Below, piece after piece: positions 48,301 to 57,557 of a stretch of 64,000 nt of DNA. Each line of letters opens with the position of its first letter. The stretch's first letter is position 1. Source of the DNA: an uncultured Tateyamaria sp. Its GTDB lineage: Bacteria; Pseudomonadota; Alphaproteobacteria; Rhodobacterales; Rhodobacteraceae. The notes under the pieces are model-generated. The model was not told the DNA's origin. It was given only the letters and a program-made list of their open reading frames with translations, and did not search any database. The translations under genes were made by a program, and so were the position numbers. Where the stretch lies: NCBI RefSeq assembly GCF_947496075.1, contig NZ_CANMBJ010000004.1:558001-622000 (forward strand), read 5' to 3'.

Positions 48301-51300
48301 TTTTCAACCTCGAACCCGTAGGACACCGTGCTGCCCACAGCACCAAACGGCGTCGGGGTAGCGGTTTTGGACAATGCAAGGCCAAGTGGTTCGGTCAGCG
48401 GTCCGGGAACGGTGACCCCGCTGGTGTCTGGTGCGACTGCCGTACCGGTGGGATCAATCGCCTCTGCAGTAGCCGTGTTGCTGAGGGTACCATTGTCAAC
48501 ATCCTCCTGCGTCACCACGTAGTCGCCAGAACAGGTCAGATCGCCGCCTGGTGCCAACGTGTCAGCTTCGCAAACAAGCGCAGGGATCAGCGGGTCCGTG
48601 ACGCTCACATCTGTCAGCGTCTGGTTGCCCGTGTTGCTCAGCACAAAGTCAAAGGTGATCGTCTCGCCCACACTGGCAAAGGACGTTGCAGCGGTGGACT
48701 TCACCAACTCAATCATTGGATCGCTTGCCGCAGGCGTGGTCACGCTTGAGACGTCCGAGATCACCGGCGCAGTCAAGCCCGACGCACTGGTTTCTGCGAT
48801 AGCTTCGTTAAAGACTTCGCCCGCGTCCAGATCCTCTTGGGTGACCTCATATGATTGCAAAAGGTTGGTTTCACAGGTCACCGTTTCGCCGGGGCGGAAA
48901 TCGGGATCGGCGCCCGAGCTGGAAAAACAGACCAGCGGCGCCGCGAGAAGCGCGTCGTTCACCACAACGTCATTTACAAAGGCCAAACCGCCCGAGTTGG
49001 TGACAGTGAAACGATAGAACAGGCGATCACCAACCGTTTCGAACCCGCCCGTCCGCACGTTTGCACCGGTCGCGTCTGTGACCTGAACCAGTTCCTTGGT
49101 CACATCCAATGCCGGCGTGGCGGCATTGGGAATAGTTTCTGTAACTTGCGGGGATGTCGTGGTGCCGTCCGTTGCAGACGCAAGGTTCGTGACCGACGTA
49201 AGATCAATATCACCGACGGTTACGGTGTAGCTACCTGTGCAGACATATGTACCGCCGGGCGCGATACCATCCGTCGGGAAGGTCGGGCAAACGATGTCAC
49301 TTGCTGGGATCAGATTGTCGGTGATCGTGATCGGGGTCGTCAGCGTCACGTTGCCCGTATTGGTGACCGTGTAGGTGTAATCAACCACCGCACCGACGAA
49401 GAATTCTGTGGCCGGATCAATGCTTTCCGCTTCTTTCAACAGCTCCATCGCGGGTGATTGGCTGGCTGGTACAGTTACACTGTCGGTCTGACCCGGCGCA
49501 GGACCTACCGCCGCGCTCGCGGTGTTCTCGACTTCACCGCGGTCCAGGTCTTCTTGCGTGATGGTATAGCTTGCGGTGCAGGTCCGCGTATCATCAGGCG
49601 CCCACGGCACCGTGGCGGAGACGGGATCACAGATAGCTGGGGTAGCGAGCAACGGATCGGTGATCACGATCGGATCGGTCAGGGTCACGTTGCCGGTGTT
49701 GACCAATGTGAATGTGTAGTCGAGCACGTCGTCTACAGCATCGAAACTTGCGTCTGCACCCGTGTATTCCTTGACGAAGCTAAAGGACGGGGCAGCGGCG
49801 ATGTCCAGGCTTGTCGGTGTATCGTCACCGTCGCCCGGAACACCGTTGTCGGTGATATCCGTTGTTGGCGGCCCAGTGGGCGGGGTGCCACTCACGATCG
49901 CGGAGTTTCGAATACCACCGGCATCGAGGTCTTCCTGAACCAGCACGTAAGTGGCCGTGTAAGTGGCTGTCTCACCCACCTGCAATGTCCCTGCAGGCGA
50001 TCCATCATCGTTCGAACTGAATGTTGGCCCTGTTGCGAGGGTAAGGGATGTCCCGTCCTGCCGCTCCAAGGTGTCCGATGTGACGTCAACACTTGTTAGC
50101 GTCACGTTGCCCGTGTTTTCGATCTCGATGAGGAAGCTGACGGTGTCGCCCAAGGCCGTTCCGGTTGACGTGATGGTCTTGATCCCCGTCACTCCGGGTG
50201 CGGGCGGCACGGCAAAGGTGGTTGGGTTGTCGCTCCCATCGCCGGGAATACCATTGTCCGACAGATCGCTCACAGGCGTGTCGCTTGGGTCTTGCGCCTG
50301 GACGAGAACCGAGTTGCTCAGCCCTCCGCTATCGATGTCCGATTGAGTCAGTACATGGGTGACTTGGTAGGTCCACGTCTCATCCACGTCCAGCGTCACA
50401 CCGTCTCCAGCAATCAACGTCGGCACCGGCGCGGGCAGGATTGTCTGCCCGTTTCCATCCCGCAGCGTGTCGGACAACGTCACCGTATCCAGCGTCACAT
50501 TGCCAGTGTTAGAGACAGTGATGTCAAAGGTGACACTGTCGCCAACGTCGGTTCCGGTGCTGGCGCTCACGGTTTTCAGGGCGGTGACTTCCGGGCTTGG
50601 GCCTTCGACACCGACACTCTGCGTGTCATCGGCAGTGGGCGGCGTCAGACCGCCGGGCGGGGTCGCCGTCCCGGTGACAACATTGGTCAGATCCGCACCG
50701 GCATCCACATCCGCCTGTGTGACCGTGTATGTCGCCGTCAGAGTGACGCTGTCACCCGGGTCCAGCGATCCAATCACACCGCCGCTGCTGAGTGTCAGGG
50801 GAGACGTGCCAGCCGCGCTGGTGTGACTGTCGGTCAGCGTCACATCGGTCAGGGTCACGTTGCCGGTGTTGGTCACAAGATAGCTGTAGGTCAGCTCTTG
50901 ATCCGCCTGCACATCGGTCGCATCATCAACCGTCTTGTCGATGGTAAAGGCCGGGCCCCGCGTCGCCGGAACTGTCTCGGTCGCTTCGGCCCGGTTGGGA
51001 TCAAGCGGATCAAACGGGACTTCGCTGCTTGCCACTGTGGCAATGTTTGTGACCTCGCCCGCATCCACGTCATCCTGTGTTGTTTCATAGGTCGCAGTAC
51101 AAACAATGCTGTCGAGCGGTGCCAGACCACCCGTTGGGAAGGCAGGGCAGCTCACACTGGCAATGCGATCATCGCTTACGGTTGGTGCCGCGGTCAGAGT
51201 CACATTGCCCGTATTGGAGACTGTGTAGCTGTAGGTGATGGTTACGCCGGGAGCCGCGAAGCTGGCGATATCGGCATCCTTGACCAAGCTAAAGGACGGC

Positions 51301-54300
51301 TCGGCATCCGGACCATCCACGAGGAGTGATCCGTCATCAATGATCGGATTGGCCGGGTCACTGATCGGAACCGAAGAGGCGCGCGCTACATTGGTGAAGT
51401 CACCTTGGTCAACGTCGGCCTGAGTAACAGTATACAGGAATGTGCAACTCTGATCCTCTTCACCCGGCGCAAGGCTGGGCACGGAACATGTTTCCCCCGG
51501 CACCAGATCATCCGTAACCGTCGTCGATGTCAGGGTCACATTACCGGTGTTGCGCACCGTCACGGTGAACTCAATCTCTTGCCCGACCACGCTAAAGCTG
51601 CTGTCGGGCTCGCTTGCGCTCAGGGCCTTGGTGACCTCGACCGCAGGCGCATCATCTTCGAGCGGCGCAGTGACCGACCCGGTGGCGACCACGGGATCAC
51701 CCGCAGGCGTCACGCCCTGCGCAGTCGCCGTATTCACAAGGTTCTGATCATCCACATCGTCCTGCGTGATAGTATAGTCACCCTCACACAGAAGCTGCGC
51801 GCCCGGAGCCAGCGTGACGGGCAAAGTCACCGCAGGATCAGTGCTCGACGCACCATCAAAGCAGTTCAGACTTGCAAGCAAGGGGTCCGAAACGTCCAAA
51901 CCGGAAACGGTCGTATCCCCACTGTTGGTGGTCAGGATCGCGAAGGTGATCGTATCCCCTTCTCCGGCTGGGTCAGGACCGCCTGATACGGATTTGACCA
52001 CGGACAGCGCGGGATCGTTCACGGCGGGCACGGTTACAGTTGCAGCAGGGGATTGAACAGGCTGCCCGGCAAACACGGTGTTGGCAGTGGCCACGTTGGT
52101 CACGAACCCACCGGGCTGGCCAGCGGCCACTGCGTCCAGGTCTTCCTGCGTAACCGTGTACTCCGCCTCACAGGTGATGGACTGCCCCACCAACAACTGC
52201 CCACCGGGGACGGCCGGACAGGTTACCGTTGTCTTGTCGTCATCAACAGTGATTGCATTGGCAAAGGCGGGCGCGGGTGTGCCCTGCGACGTGTTCTCGA
52301 CCACGTATTCGTAGTTGATCACATCACTCACCGCAGTGAAGTTTGCCTCGATGGCGGTCTTTGTAATGCTAAGCGCCGGGTTTGCCCCGGTCGGAATGGT
52401 TTCTGTCGCAGGGTTCGAGGTCACGCCGCCCGATGTTGCGGTCGCGTTATTGGTGACACTGCCAAGCTGGATATCGGCGAGCGTCAGCTCGTAAACCCCG
52501 GTGTAGGTTACACTGTCACCAGGTGCGAGACCTGCAGCAGGAAACGGCGCGTCGATCGAGATAAAGGCGGGCAGGATCAGGTTGTCCGTCACCACCGGCT
52601 CAGTCGTGACAGTTGTGTTGCCTGAATTTGTGACCGTGTAGCGATAGATCACGTCATTGCCCGCCGCAAAATCCCCTGCAACCGGGGGCGGGTTTGCGTT
52701 CAGGATCGAAACGAATTCTTTCAACATGGTGAGTGCAGGGGCCTGTACTGCGGGGACTGTCAGCGTGTCAGACGTTGCCGGGACCGGAACACCACCGAAA
52801 GTCGACTGCGGCGACGCAACATTGGTAATGCTTCCGGCATCAATCGCGGGCTGGTCTGCGGTCCAGACCAGTTCACATGTCAGGTTGGCGCCCGGAGCCA
52901 GATCATCTTCAGAACACAGTTGCGGCGCACCGCCCGCAATCTGGTTGTCCGTCACATTTATTGTGTCCGTGATCGTAACGTTGCCGGTGTTAGTAACCGT
53001 GTAAGCGTAGGTCAGCGTGTCACCAGGATTGGTGAAGCTGCTGGCCGAGCTCGCGGCAAGCGCCTTCGAAACTGACAGCGCCGGAGATTGGGCGGCAGTC
53101 ACAGTCTCGGTCTGCTCGGGCGAAGAGGTGGTGATTTCGGTCGGGCCACCGGGCGTATCTGGCACCACGGTTTGCGTGATGGTCGCGGTCGCACGGTTGA
53201 GCACGCTACCCGCATCCAGATCGTCCTGGGTGATCTCGTACGTTGCTGTGCAGGTGAGTGTTGAACCGGGGGCGAGGCCACCGAGTGGCAGTGCAGGGCA
53301 GCTTACTGTCGTGCGGTCGTCCGCGACGGTGACATCCGCCGTAAGTGTAATGTTCCCCGTGTTCGAGACAACGTAGTCATAGCTGACCACGTCGCCCACT
53401 GCGGTGAAGTTATCACCGGCTGTAGCCGTCTTGGTCATATCAATGGCGGGCGCCTGTGTCGGGCCAGCCAAAGTGACCGTGTCGGTATCGGTGATGGATG
53501 CACCACCCGGTGCAGTGCCCGTCACCTCAACTTCATTGGTCAGGAACCGCGCATCCACATCCCCTTGCGTGATGGTGTAGCTGTCGGCGAGCGGTGTCGT
53601 ATCGGCACAGGTGGTGGTCGAAGTGCCCGGCAAAAGGTCTGCCAACGTACAGGTGAACCCTGTCAGGTCGTCGCTCAAACTCAGGTTGCTGAGCGTCACA
53701 TTCCCATCGTTGAAGACTTCAAACGTATAAGCCTCGGCACTCGTGACAGCGCCAAAAGTCCCTGATCCATCCACCTCGGTCTTGACGACACGCAGCGCCG
53801 GATTGGGGGTTGCGACCGTCACAGTTTCGGTGTCGCTGTCCGTCGGTGGTGTAAGGCCGGTAGGTGGAACCCCAGTTCCGCTGACGATGTTGGTCAGGTT
53901 CGCACCTGCATCGATGTCGTCTTGGGTCACGGTGTAGGTCGCTGTCAGGGTTACATCAGCCCCTGGCGCAATGCTGCCCGTATTGCCGCCCCCCGAAATG
54001 GTCAGTGTCTGAGTACCAGAAGAACTGGTATGACTGTCCGTCAACGCCACATTGGTCAGCGTGACGTTTCCGGTGTTCCTGACAACATAGGAATAGGTAA
54101 TCACCTGGCCTGCGACGACGCTCACCGCATCATCAGCCTGTTTCTCAACGGTGAAGTCCGCGTCGCGGTTAACGGCGGGCACGGTCAGCGAGCTGCTGTC
54201 GCCCGATGTGCCAGGCGCTGCCACACTCGCGATATTGTCGACTTGTCCATTGTCCAGATCGGTCTGGGTTACGGTGTAGACGGCTTGACATGTCGTTGTG

Positions 54301-57300
54301 TCAGTGGTGCTGGGGGCGAGCGTCGGAATAGTGCAAGTCAGGCTGACCAGCGGGTCAGTGACCACAATGTCGGTCAAGGTCTGCGTACCGGTGTTTGCTA
54401 CGGCAAAGCTGTAACGGATTTCGTCGCCAACCGAGTCAAACTCTGTCACGTTCGCAGTTTTCGACACGTTGACCGCGCGCGTGGCTGCGGCAGGATCAAC
54501 GGGCGTAACCTCGGTGTCGGAGGACGGATCAATGGTGTCGCCCGTACTCGACATACCGTTCGCGGTCGCGGTGTTGGTAATCGTTTCCCGGTCCAGATCA
54601 GCTTGGGTCACCGTGTACTCGCCGGTACATTCCCCGGCGAGAAGAGGCCCGATATCGGTCAGATCGCAAACCAGACCCGGGATCAGAGGGTCCGTGACGG
54701 TGGCCGACGCAATCGTCTGTTCGGTGTTGTTGGTCACCCGGAATGTGTAGGTAAGGACTTCGCCAACGCTGGTGAACTGCGACGGTCCCACCTTGTCCAG
54801 CGTGAAGGACGGCGTGATGTCGACGGGCACGGTCGCCTCTGCCGACGGAGACACAACATCAAACGGGTTGCCGCCATTGACGCGGTTGAATTGTGCCGTG
54901 GCAGTATTGACCACCTCGCCTGCGTCTATCTCGGCCTGGGTCGGTGTGGTGCTGCCGGTGCATGTGACCGAATTCGGCGTGCCTTGCCCCACCGGGAAAA
55001 TCCGCCCTGTTTGCACACATGTCACGGAGTCCAAGCGTGGGTCGTTGATCGAGATGGTCCTGTTTACCCCAATGGACCGGTCGCCAACATTTGTCACTGT
55101 AAAGGTGTAGGTGATGACGTCTGAGGTACGGGACACGCTGGTCACATCCGCGGTCTTGGTCAGCTCAATCGCATCTGTACCTGCCTGCGGGACAGTCTCA
55201 GTATCCGAGTTTGACGTTGTTGTGCCATCCGTTGCCGTGGCAGTGTTGGACACGAATCCCAGGGATTCATCCGCCGCGGTTATCGTGTAGACAGCCTGAC
55301 ACGTGCGCGTGTCACCAATCAGAAGATCGCCGGTGCCGCAATCAATTGGATCGGTGAACCGGTCATCGTTCACGGTCAGTGGCGCCGTGATGGTGGTATT
55401 CCCGGTATTTTCAATTTCGTAAGTGTAGGTGACCGTCTGCCCCTCAAAGAAGTCGACGGCTGGGATCACCGGCGCCAGCTTGTCCAATGTCAGTTCGGGC
55501 ATCTGGTCGGCATCGACCGTCACTTGCGCCGGATCGGACGACACTTCCGCTGCATCCGGGTCGTCGGCGGCAGCGGTTGCGATGTTGGTGACCGAGCCTG
55601 CATCCACATCTTCCTGAAGCGTGAGGTAGTCATCCGAGGTACAGGTCACACTGGTGCCGGGCAGGATCTCGGTCGCGGTGCAGGTGGCGGATACCTTGTC
55701 ATCCGTTATCCGCGGTGTGGTCAGGGTGACATTGCCGGTATTGGTCAGCACGTAGTCATAGACCAGGGTCACACCGGGCGCATCGAAACTTGTCGCGCTG
55801 GCCGCGTTAAGCTGTTTGACCAGCGTCAAACCGGTCGTTTGGACAGCAGGGACCGTTACTGAGGCCGAACCGTTCGCTGTGACACCCCCAACCGTGATTG
55901 ATGCTGTCGCTTCATTCAGCACTTCACCCGCATTCAGGTTCGCCTGCGTCACCGCATAGTCCGCAGTACAGATCACCGCACCATTTGGCGGAACAGCACC
56001 TGCGGGACAACTGACCGCCCCGCCGGCATCCGTCACCAAGGCATCGGTGATAGCTGGCGGACCAGGCCAGGTGACATTGCCCGTATTTGTCACTTCGATG
56101 CGGAATTGCAGAACATCTTCATCACTGTCGAAATTCTGTTGCAGCGCTGTCTTGGACACCACCAACGCCGGGGCTGCCGCCGGCCCATCCACGGTCTCAT
56201 CAACGGTGCGGGTCAGCGTGGACTGCCCGCGGTCCTGCGCATTGGCCGTCGCGGTGTTGGTCAGTGGCGTACCGTTTTGGGCAAAATCATCCAGATCTGC
56301 CTGTGTAACGGTATAGGTGCCGGTACATGTCAGTGTATCGGTCGGCAACAATGTCGCCTGCGCACAGGACAATGACGGGATAAGGTTGTCCGCCACACTC
56401 AGGTTGGTCAGAGTCGTGTTGCCGGTGTTTTCCAAAGTATAATCATAGGTGATCACCTCACCCACGGCGCTAAAAGTCGTTTGCCGCGCCACTTTCGCGA
56501 TGGTCATATCAGCGTCAGCTGTGGGACCGGGCAAGGTCACAGTATCCTGCACTTCACCCAATTGGCCGAACTCCGGATCACCATTCGCACGCGCGATATT
56601 GGTCAGGCTCCCGCTATCGATGTCGTCCTGCGTGACTGTGTAAGTGGCGGTACAGGTGGCGACCTCAGGTGTGCCACCGCCCGTCGTCTCGTTGATGGTC
56701 GTACGATCACAGGACACGGTTCCGCCCTGCTCATCGACCTTGTCATCGAACACCGTCAGGTTGTTGATGTTGACCGACCCGATATTTGTCACCGTGTAAG
56801 TATATGTGATGACATCACCAACGGCTGTGTAGTCTGTCGCGGTGGTTGTCTTTTCAAACTCGTAACCCGGCGCGATCGTACGCAACGCCTCGTCGCTCAG
56901 GCTCTCGCCGCGACGGAAATCCCAAAAGTTGTCGTTGGGATCATCATCCAACACTTGGGTCGTTGTCTGACCCGTCGCCAACAGACTGTTCAGCAGCGTC
57001 GGGTTGGACGAAGTAAACCAGCCGGTATTGAAGCTGTTATTGCCGAACCCGGTTTGAAAGCCCTGACTCACCGTACCTGAGTTGTTGGTACGTTCGGTCG
57101 TTAGTCCCGACCAGCTGCCCACATTTACCCCGTTCAGGATCAGGCTGATATCGTTCTGGTCAAACCCACCCGGTTGCGTATCCCCGTCATAGGCAGAGAA
57201 ACGGACGTGAACCCGGGCGATGGCACCACCGAAATAGTCCGTACAGCTCCGAATTCCGCAGTCCAGTGGAATGGGGTCATTTACAGTGAACGGATTGCCT

Positions 57301-57557
57301 CGGAATCGCGTTGGCTGGCCGTTCGAGTTGAAGCCGCGAAAAGCGCCGTTCGGATCACTGAACTGGTAATAGATCTGGCCGTTGACACCTTCCATGACAA
57401 TGACGACGCCACCCGCTTCGGGATATGCACTAGGAAGCGCAATGCTCGTCCCGGGAACATTTGTCGTAAAGGGTGTGGCATGCGCCAGGTCAGCCGCAAA
57501 AAAAGATACACTGGCGGCTGCCAGCGCACCCTGAAAGGCACCACTCAATCTAAACAT
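45372..57557 (-). CDS. Giant (4061-residue) Sec-exported protein with about 30 DUF11-like repeats
   Basis: Signal peptide FRLSGAFQGALAAASVSFFAADLAHA; N-terminal unique domain to about residue 230 with a Cys pair (DCGIRSC). About 30 tandem domains of 105-135 residues fill 231-3843, each like (L/V)xKxxx..VGDxITYxYxVxNTGNVTLTxxxVTDxL..(C)..LAPG..(C)xYTVTQxDxDxGxVxNxAxA. This is the DUF11/Ig-like repeat seen in bacterial surface proteins. An SdrD-B-like domain follows (IIGKVFDDVNGDGYQD, GLPGVKLVSPRGDIITTDKY), then a C-terminal alpha/beta tail (about 3985-4061, AIQLRYYRSDESVETARTRL) that looks like a worn OmpA-type domain. No LPXTG or PEP-CTERM end. AGGGA lies six bases before the ATG. A filamentous surface or envelope structure is inferred. 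Confidence 0.85.
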   Translation of the reverse strand: MFRLSGAFQGALAAASVSFFAADLAHATPFTTNVPGTSIALPSAYPEAGGVVIVMEGVNGQIYYQFSDPNGAFRGFNSNGQPTRFRGNPFTVNDPIPLDCGIRSCTDYFGGAIARVHVRFSAYDGDTQPGGFDQNDISLILNGVNVGSWSGLTTERTNNSGTVSQGFQTGFGNNSFNTGWFTSSNPTLLNSLLATGQTTTQVLDDDPNDNFWDFRRGESLSDEALRTIAPGYEFEKTTTATDYTAVGDVITYTYTVTNIGSVNINNLTVFDDKVDEQGGTVSCDRTTINETTGGGTPEVATCTATYTVTQDDIDSGSLTNIARANGDPEFGQLGEVQDTVTLPGPTADADMTIAKVARQTTFSAVGEVITYDYTLENTGNTTLTNLSVADNLIPSLSCAQATLLPTDTLTCTGTYTVTQADLDDFAQNGTPLTNTATANAQDRGQSTLTRTVDETVDGPAAAPALVVSKTALQQNFDSDEDVLQFRIEVTNTGNVTWPGPPAITDALVTDAGGAVSCPAGAVPPNGAVICTADYAVTQANLNAGEVLNEATASITVGGVTANGSASVTVPAVQTTGLTLVKQLNAASATSFDAPGVTLVYDYVLTNTGNVTLTTPRITDDKVSATCTATEILPGTSVTCTSDDYLTLQEDVDAGSVTNIATAAADDPDAAEVSSDPAQVTVDADQMPELTLDKLAPVIPAVDFFEGQTVTYTYEIENTGNTTITAPLTVNDDRFTDPIDCGTGDLLIGDTRTCQAVYTITAADESLGFVSNTATATDGTTTSNSDTETVPQAGTDAIELTKTADVTSVSRTSDVITYTFTVTNVGDRSIGVNRTISINDPRLDSVTCVQTGRIFPVGQGTPNSVTCTGSTTPTQAEIDAGEVVNTATAQFNRVNGGNPFDVVSPSAEATVPVDITPSFTLDKVGPSQFTSVGEVLTYTFRVTNNTEQTIASATVTDPLIPGLVCDLTDIGPLLAGECTGEYTVTQADLDRETITNTATANGMSSTGDTIDPSSDTEVTPVDPAAATRAVNVSKTANVTEFDSVGDEIRYSFAVANTGTQTLTDIVVTDPLVSLTCTIPTLAPSTTDTTTCQAVYTVTQTDLDNGQVDNIASVAAPGTSGDSSSLTVPAVNRDADFTVEKQADDAVSVVAGQVITYSYVVRNTGNVTLTNVALTDSHTSSSGTQTLTISGGGNTGSIAPGADVTLTATYTVTQDDIDAGANLTNIVSGTGVPPTGLTPPTDSDTETVTVATPNPALRVVKTEVDGSGTFGAVTSAEAYTFEVFNDGNVTLSNLSLSDDLTGFTCTLADLLPGTSTTTCADTTPLADSYTITQGDVDARFLTNEVEVTGTAPGGASITDTDTVTLAGPTQAPAIDMTKTATAGDNFTAVGDVVSYDYVVSNTGNITLTADVTVADDRTTVSCPALPLGGLAPGSTLTCTATYEITQDDLDAGSVLNRATATITQTVVPDTPGGPTEITTSSPEQTETVTAAQSPALSVSKALAASSASSFTNPGDTLTYAYTVTNTGNVTITDTINVTDNQIAGGAPQLCSEDDLAPGANLTCELVWTADQPAIDAGSITNVASPQSTFGGVPVPATSDTLTVPAVQAPALTMLKEFVSILNANPPPVAGDFAAGNDVIYRYTVTNSGNTTVTTEPVVTDNLILPAFISIDAPFPAAGLAPGDSVTYTGVYELTLADIQLGSVTNNATATSGGVTSNPATETIPTGANPALSITKTAIEANFTAVSDVINYEYVVENTSQGTPAPAFANAITVDDDKTTVTCPAVPGGQLLVGQSITCEAEYTVTQEDLDAVAAGQPGGFVTNVATANTVFAGQPVQSPAATVTVPAVNDPALSVVKSVSGGPDPAGEGDTITFAILTTNSGDTTVSGLDVSDPLLASLNCFDGASSTDPAVTLPVTLAPGAQLLCEGDYTITQDDVDDQNLVNTATAQGVTPAGDPVVATGSVTAPLEDDAPAVEVTKALSASEPDSSFSVVGQEIEFTVTVRNTGNVTLTSTTVTDDLVPGETCSVPSLAPGEEDQSCTFLYTVTQADVDQGDFTNVARASSVPISDPANPIIDDGSLLVDGPDAEPSFSLVKDADIASFAAPGVTITYSYTVSNTGNVTLTAAPTVSDDRIASVSCPAFPTGGLAPLDSIVCTATYETTQDDVDAGEVTNIATVASSEVPFDPLDPNRAEATETVPATRGPAFTIDKTVDDATDVQADQELTYSYLVTNTGNVTLTDVTLTDSHTSAAGTSPLTLSSGGVIGSLDPGDSVTLTATYTVTQADVDAGADLTNVVTGTATPPGGLTPPTADDTQSVGVEGPSPEVTALKTVSASTGTDVGDSVTFDITVSNTGNVTLDTVTLSDTLRDGNGQTILPAPVPTLIAGDGVTLDVDETWTYQVTHVLTQSDIDSGGLSNSVLVQAQDPSDTPVSDLSDNGIPGDGSDNPTTFAVPPAPGVTGIKTITSTGTALGDTVSFLIEIENTGNVTLTSVDVTSDTLERQDGTSLTLATGPTFSSNDDGSPAGTLQVGETATYTATYVLVQEDLDAGGIRNSAIVSGTPPTGPPTTDITDNGVPGDGDDTPTSLDIAAAPSFSFVKEYTGADASFDAVDDVLDYTFTLVNTGNVTLTDPIVITDPLLATPAICDPVSATVPWAPDDTRTCTASYTITQEDLDRGEVENTASAAVGPAPGQTDSVTVPASQSPAMELLKEAESIDPATEFFVGAVVDYTYTVTNTGNVTLTTPITITDNLIPASDIVCPTFPTDGIAPGGTYVCTGSYTVTVGDIDLTSVTNLASATDGTTTSPQVTETIPNAATPALDVTKELVQVTDATGANVRTGGFETVGDRLFYRFTVTNSGGLAFVNDVVVNDALLAAPLVCFSSSGADPDFRPGETVTCETNLLQSYEVTQEDLDAGEVFNEAIAETSASGLTAPVISDVSSVTTPAASDPMIELVKSTAATSFASVGETITFDFVLSNTGNQTLTDVSVTDPLIPALVCEADTLAPGGDLTCSGDYVVTQEDVDNGTLSNTATAEAIDPTGTAVAPDTSGVTVPGPLTEPLGLALSKTATPTPFGAVGSTVSYGFEVENTSRFTLADVTVTDPLIPGFSCVIDTLDPSAVDATSCAALYTVTQEDVDRGSIENTAQVTARDLLNTRTVTVEDTLTTAGPARTPALEVTKTADVPSVTPGSTITYTLRVENVGNVTVEVSGITDTMTRINTGAPTFLTTPFTLVTGDANNDGFLDVDEVWEYAATYVLSQSDINAGGVSNTATVTADGPAGTGSVTDTSDNGNDGDGNTTDDPTIVDITSNPRLDVTKTVVTTGSEAGDTVVFEIRAANTGNVDISGLAVADTLSRANGEVIGTQPATPVGVIADPLAPGSLAVWRVSYTLTTEDVDAGGLSNVVVVSGNGPGPGNVPVSDTGDNGDDTDGNTTDDPTVLAIQPMPELVVTKTSGNQTVEPAAPGETVTFDILIENLGNVTLRDLVFTDTLTRLDGTVLSPDAPPVAGFAELGAGETTTVGVAYTLTQEDFDAGGIQNIFAATGDDPLGLPVTDSSDDGDDTDGNVLDDPTLVPITALPTVVLTKTANVPTRVSGSVFEVLFTITVENTGNVTQADLVLTDDMTAFVAPSTLVTVGAPVASGFTTGGANGAFDGQTDTNTLSAGTSLAPGETATVTIAVQYDTAAGSPSGTNTASLTSDRLTAAVTASAAVASSEPTSDIVATKRATNSGVLQRGSVVTFELTFENRNTTAESGLTFVDQLPPGLLFLPGSATFNGASTPEPVMNGRSVTWPDQTLAPAEVATIRLSARLTGGAGEYINSAFALGPTGARVSNTATAAIRVTPEAVFDCGDIIGKVFDDVNGDGYQDPPETLKRLANSYAVQLALEKLTPAEIKADGGEPGLPGVKLVSPRGDIITTDKYGRFNVPCALLPDGSIGSNFQLKLDDRTLPTGYRVTTENPRVIRVTAGKLAELNFGARLGNLVEIDLTAAAFSGDGPNAALINGLQGLVEQIRREPSAIQLRYYRSDESVETARTRLKATEDALRQAWRGRGTYRLDVDRSVRRLQ
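46029..56867 (-). repeat. Tandem protein-repeat array within the giant gene
   Basis: About 30 units, counted by eye from recurring NTGN(V/T)T and YTVTQxDxDxG motifs. About 20 units carry two Cys in fixed positions; about 10 have none. Five units (19, 20, 26, 27, 28 from the N-terminus) end in Asp/Asn-rich loops such as DTGDNGDDTDGNTTDDP. DNA copies are diverged, so the array should be stable against recombination. Confidence 0.75.

Noticed and set aside
45721..57080. Long plus-strand frames opposite the giant gene (for example 50292-51329 and 53922-55124)
   Set aside because: They mirror the repeat array on the other strand, have no ribosome sites and show Arg/Cys-rich composition typical of antisense shadows.
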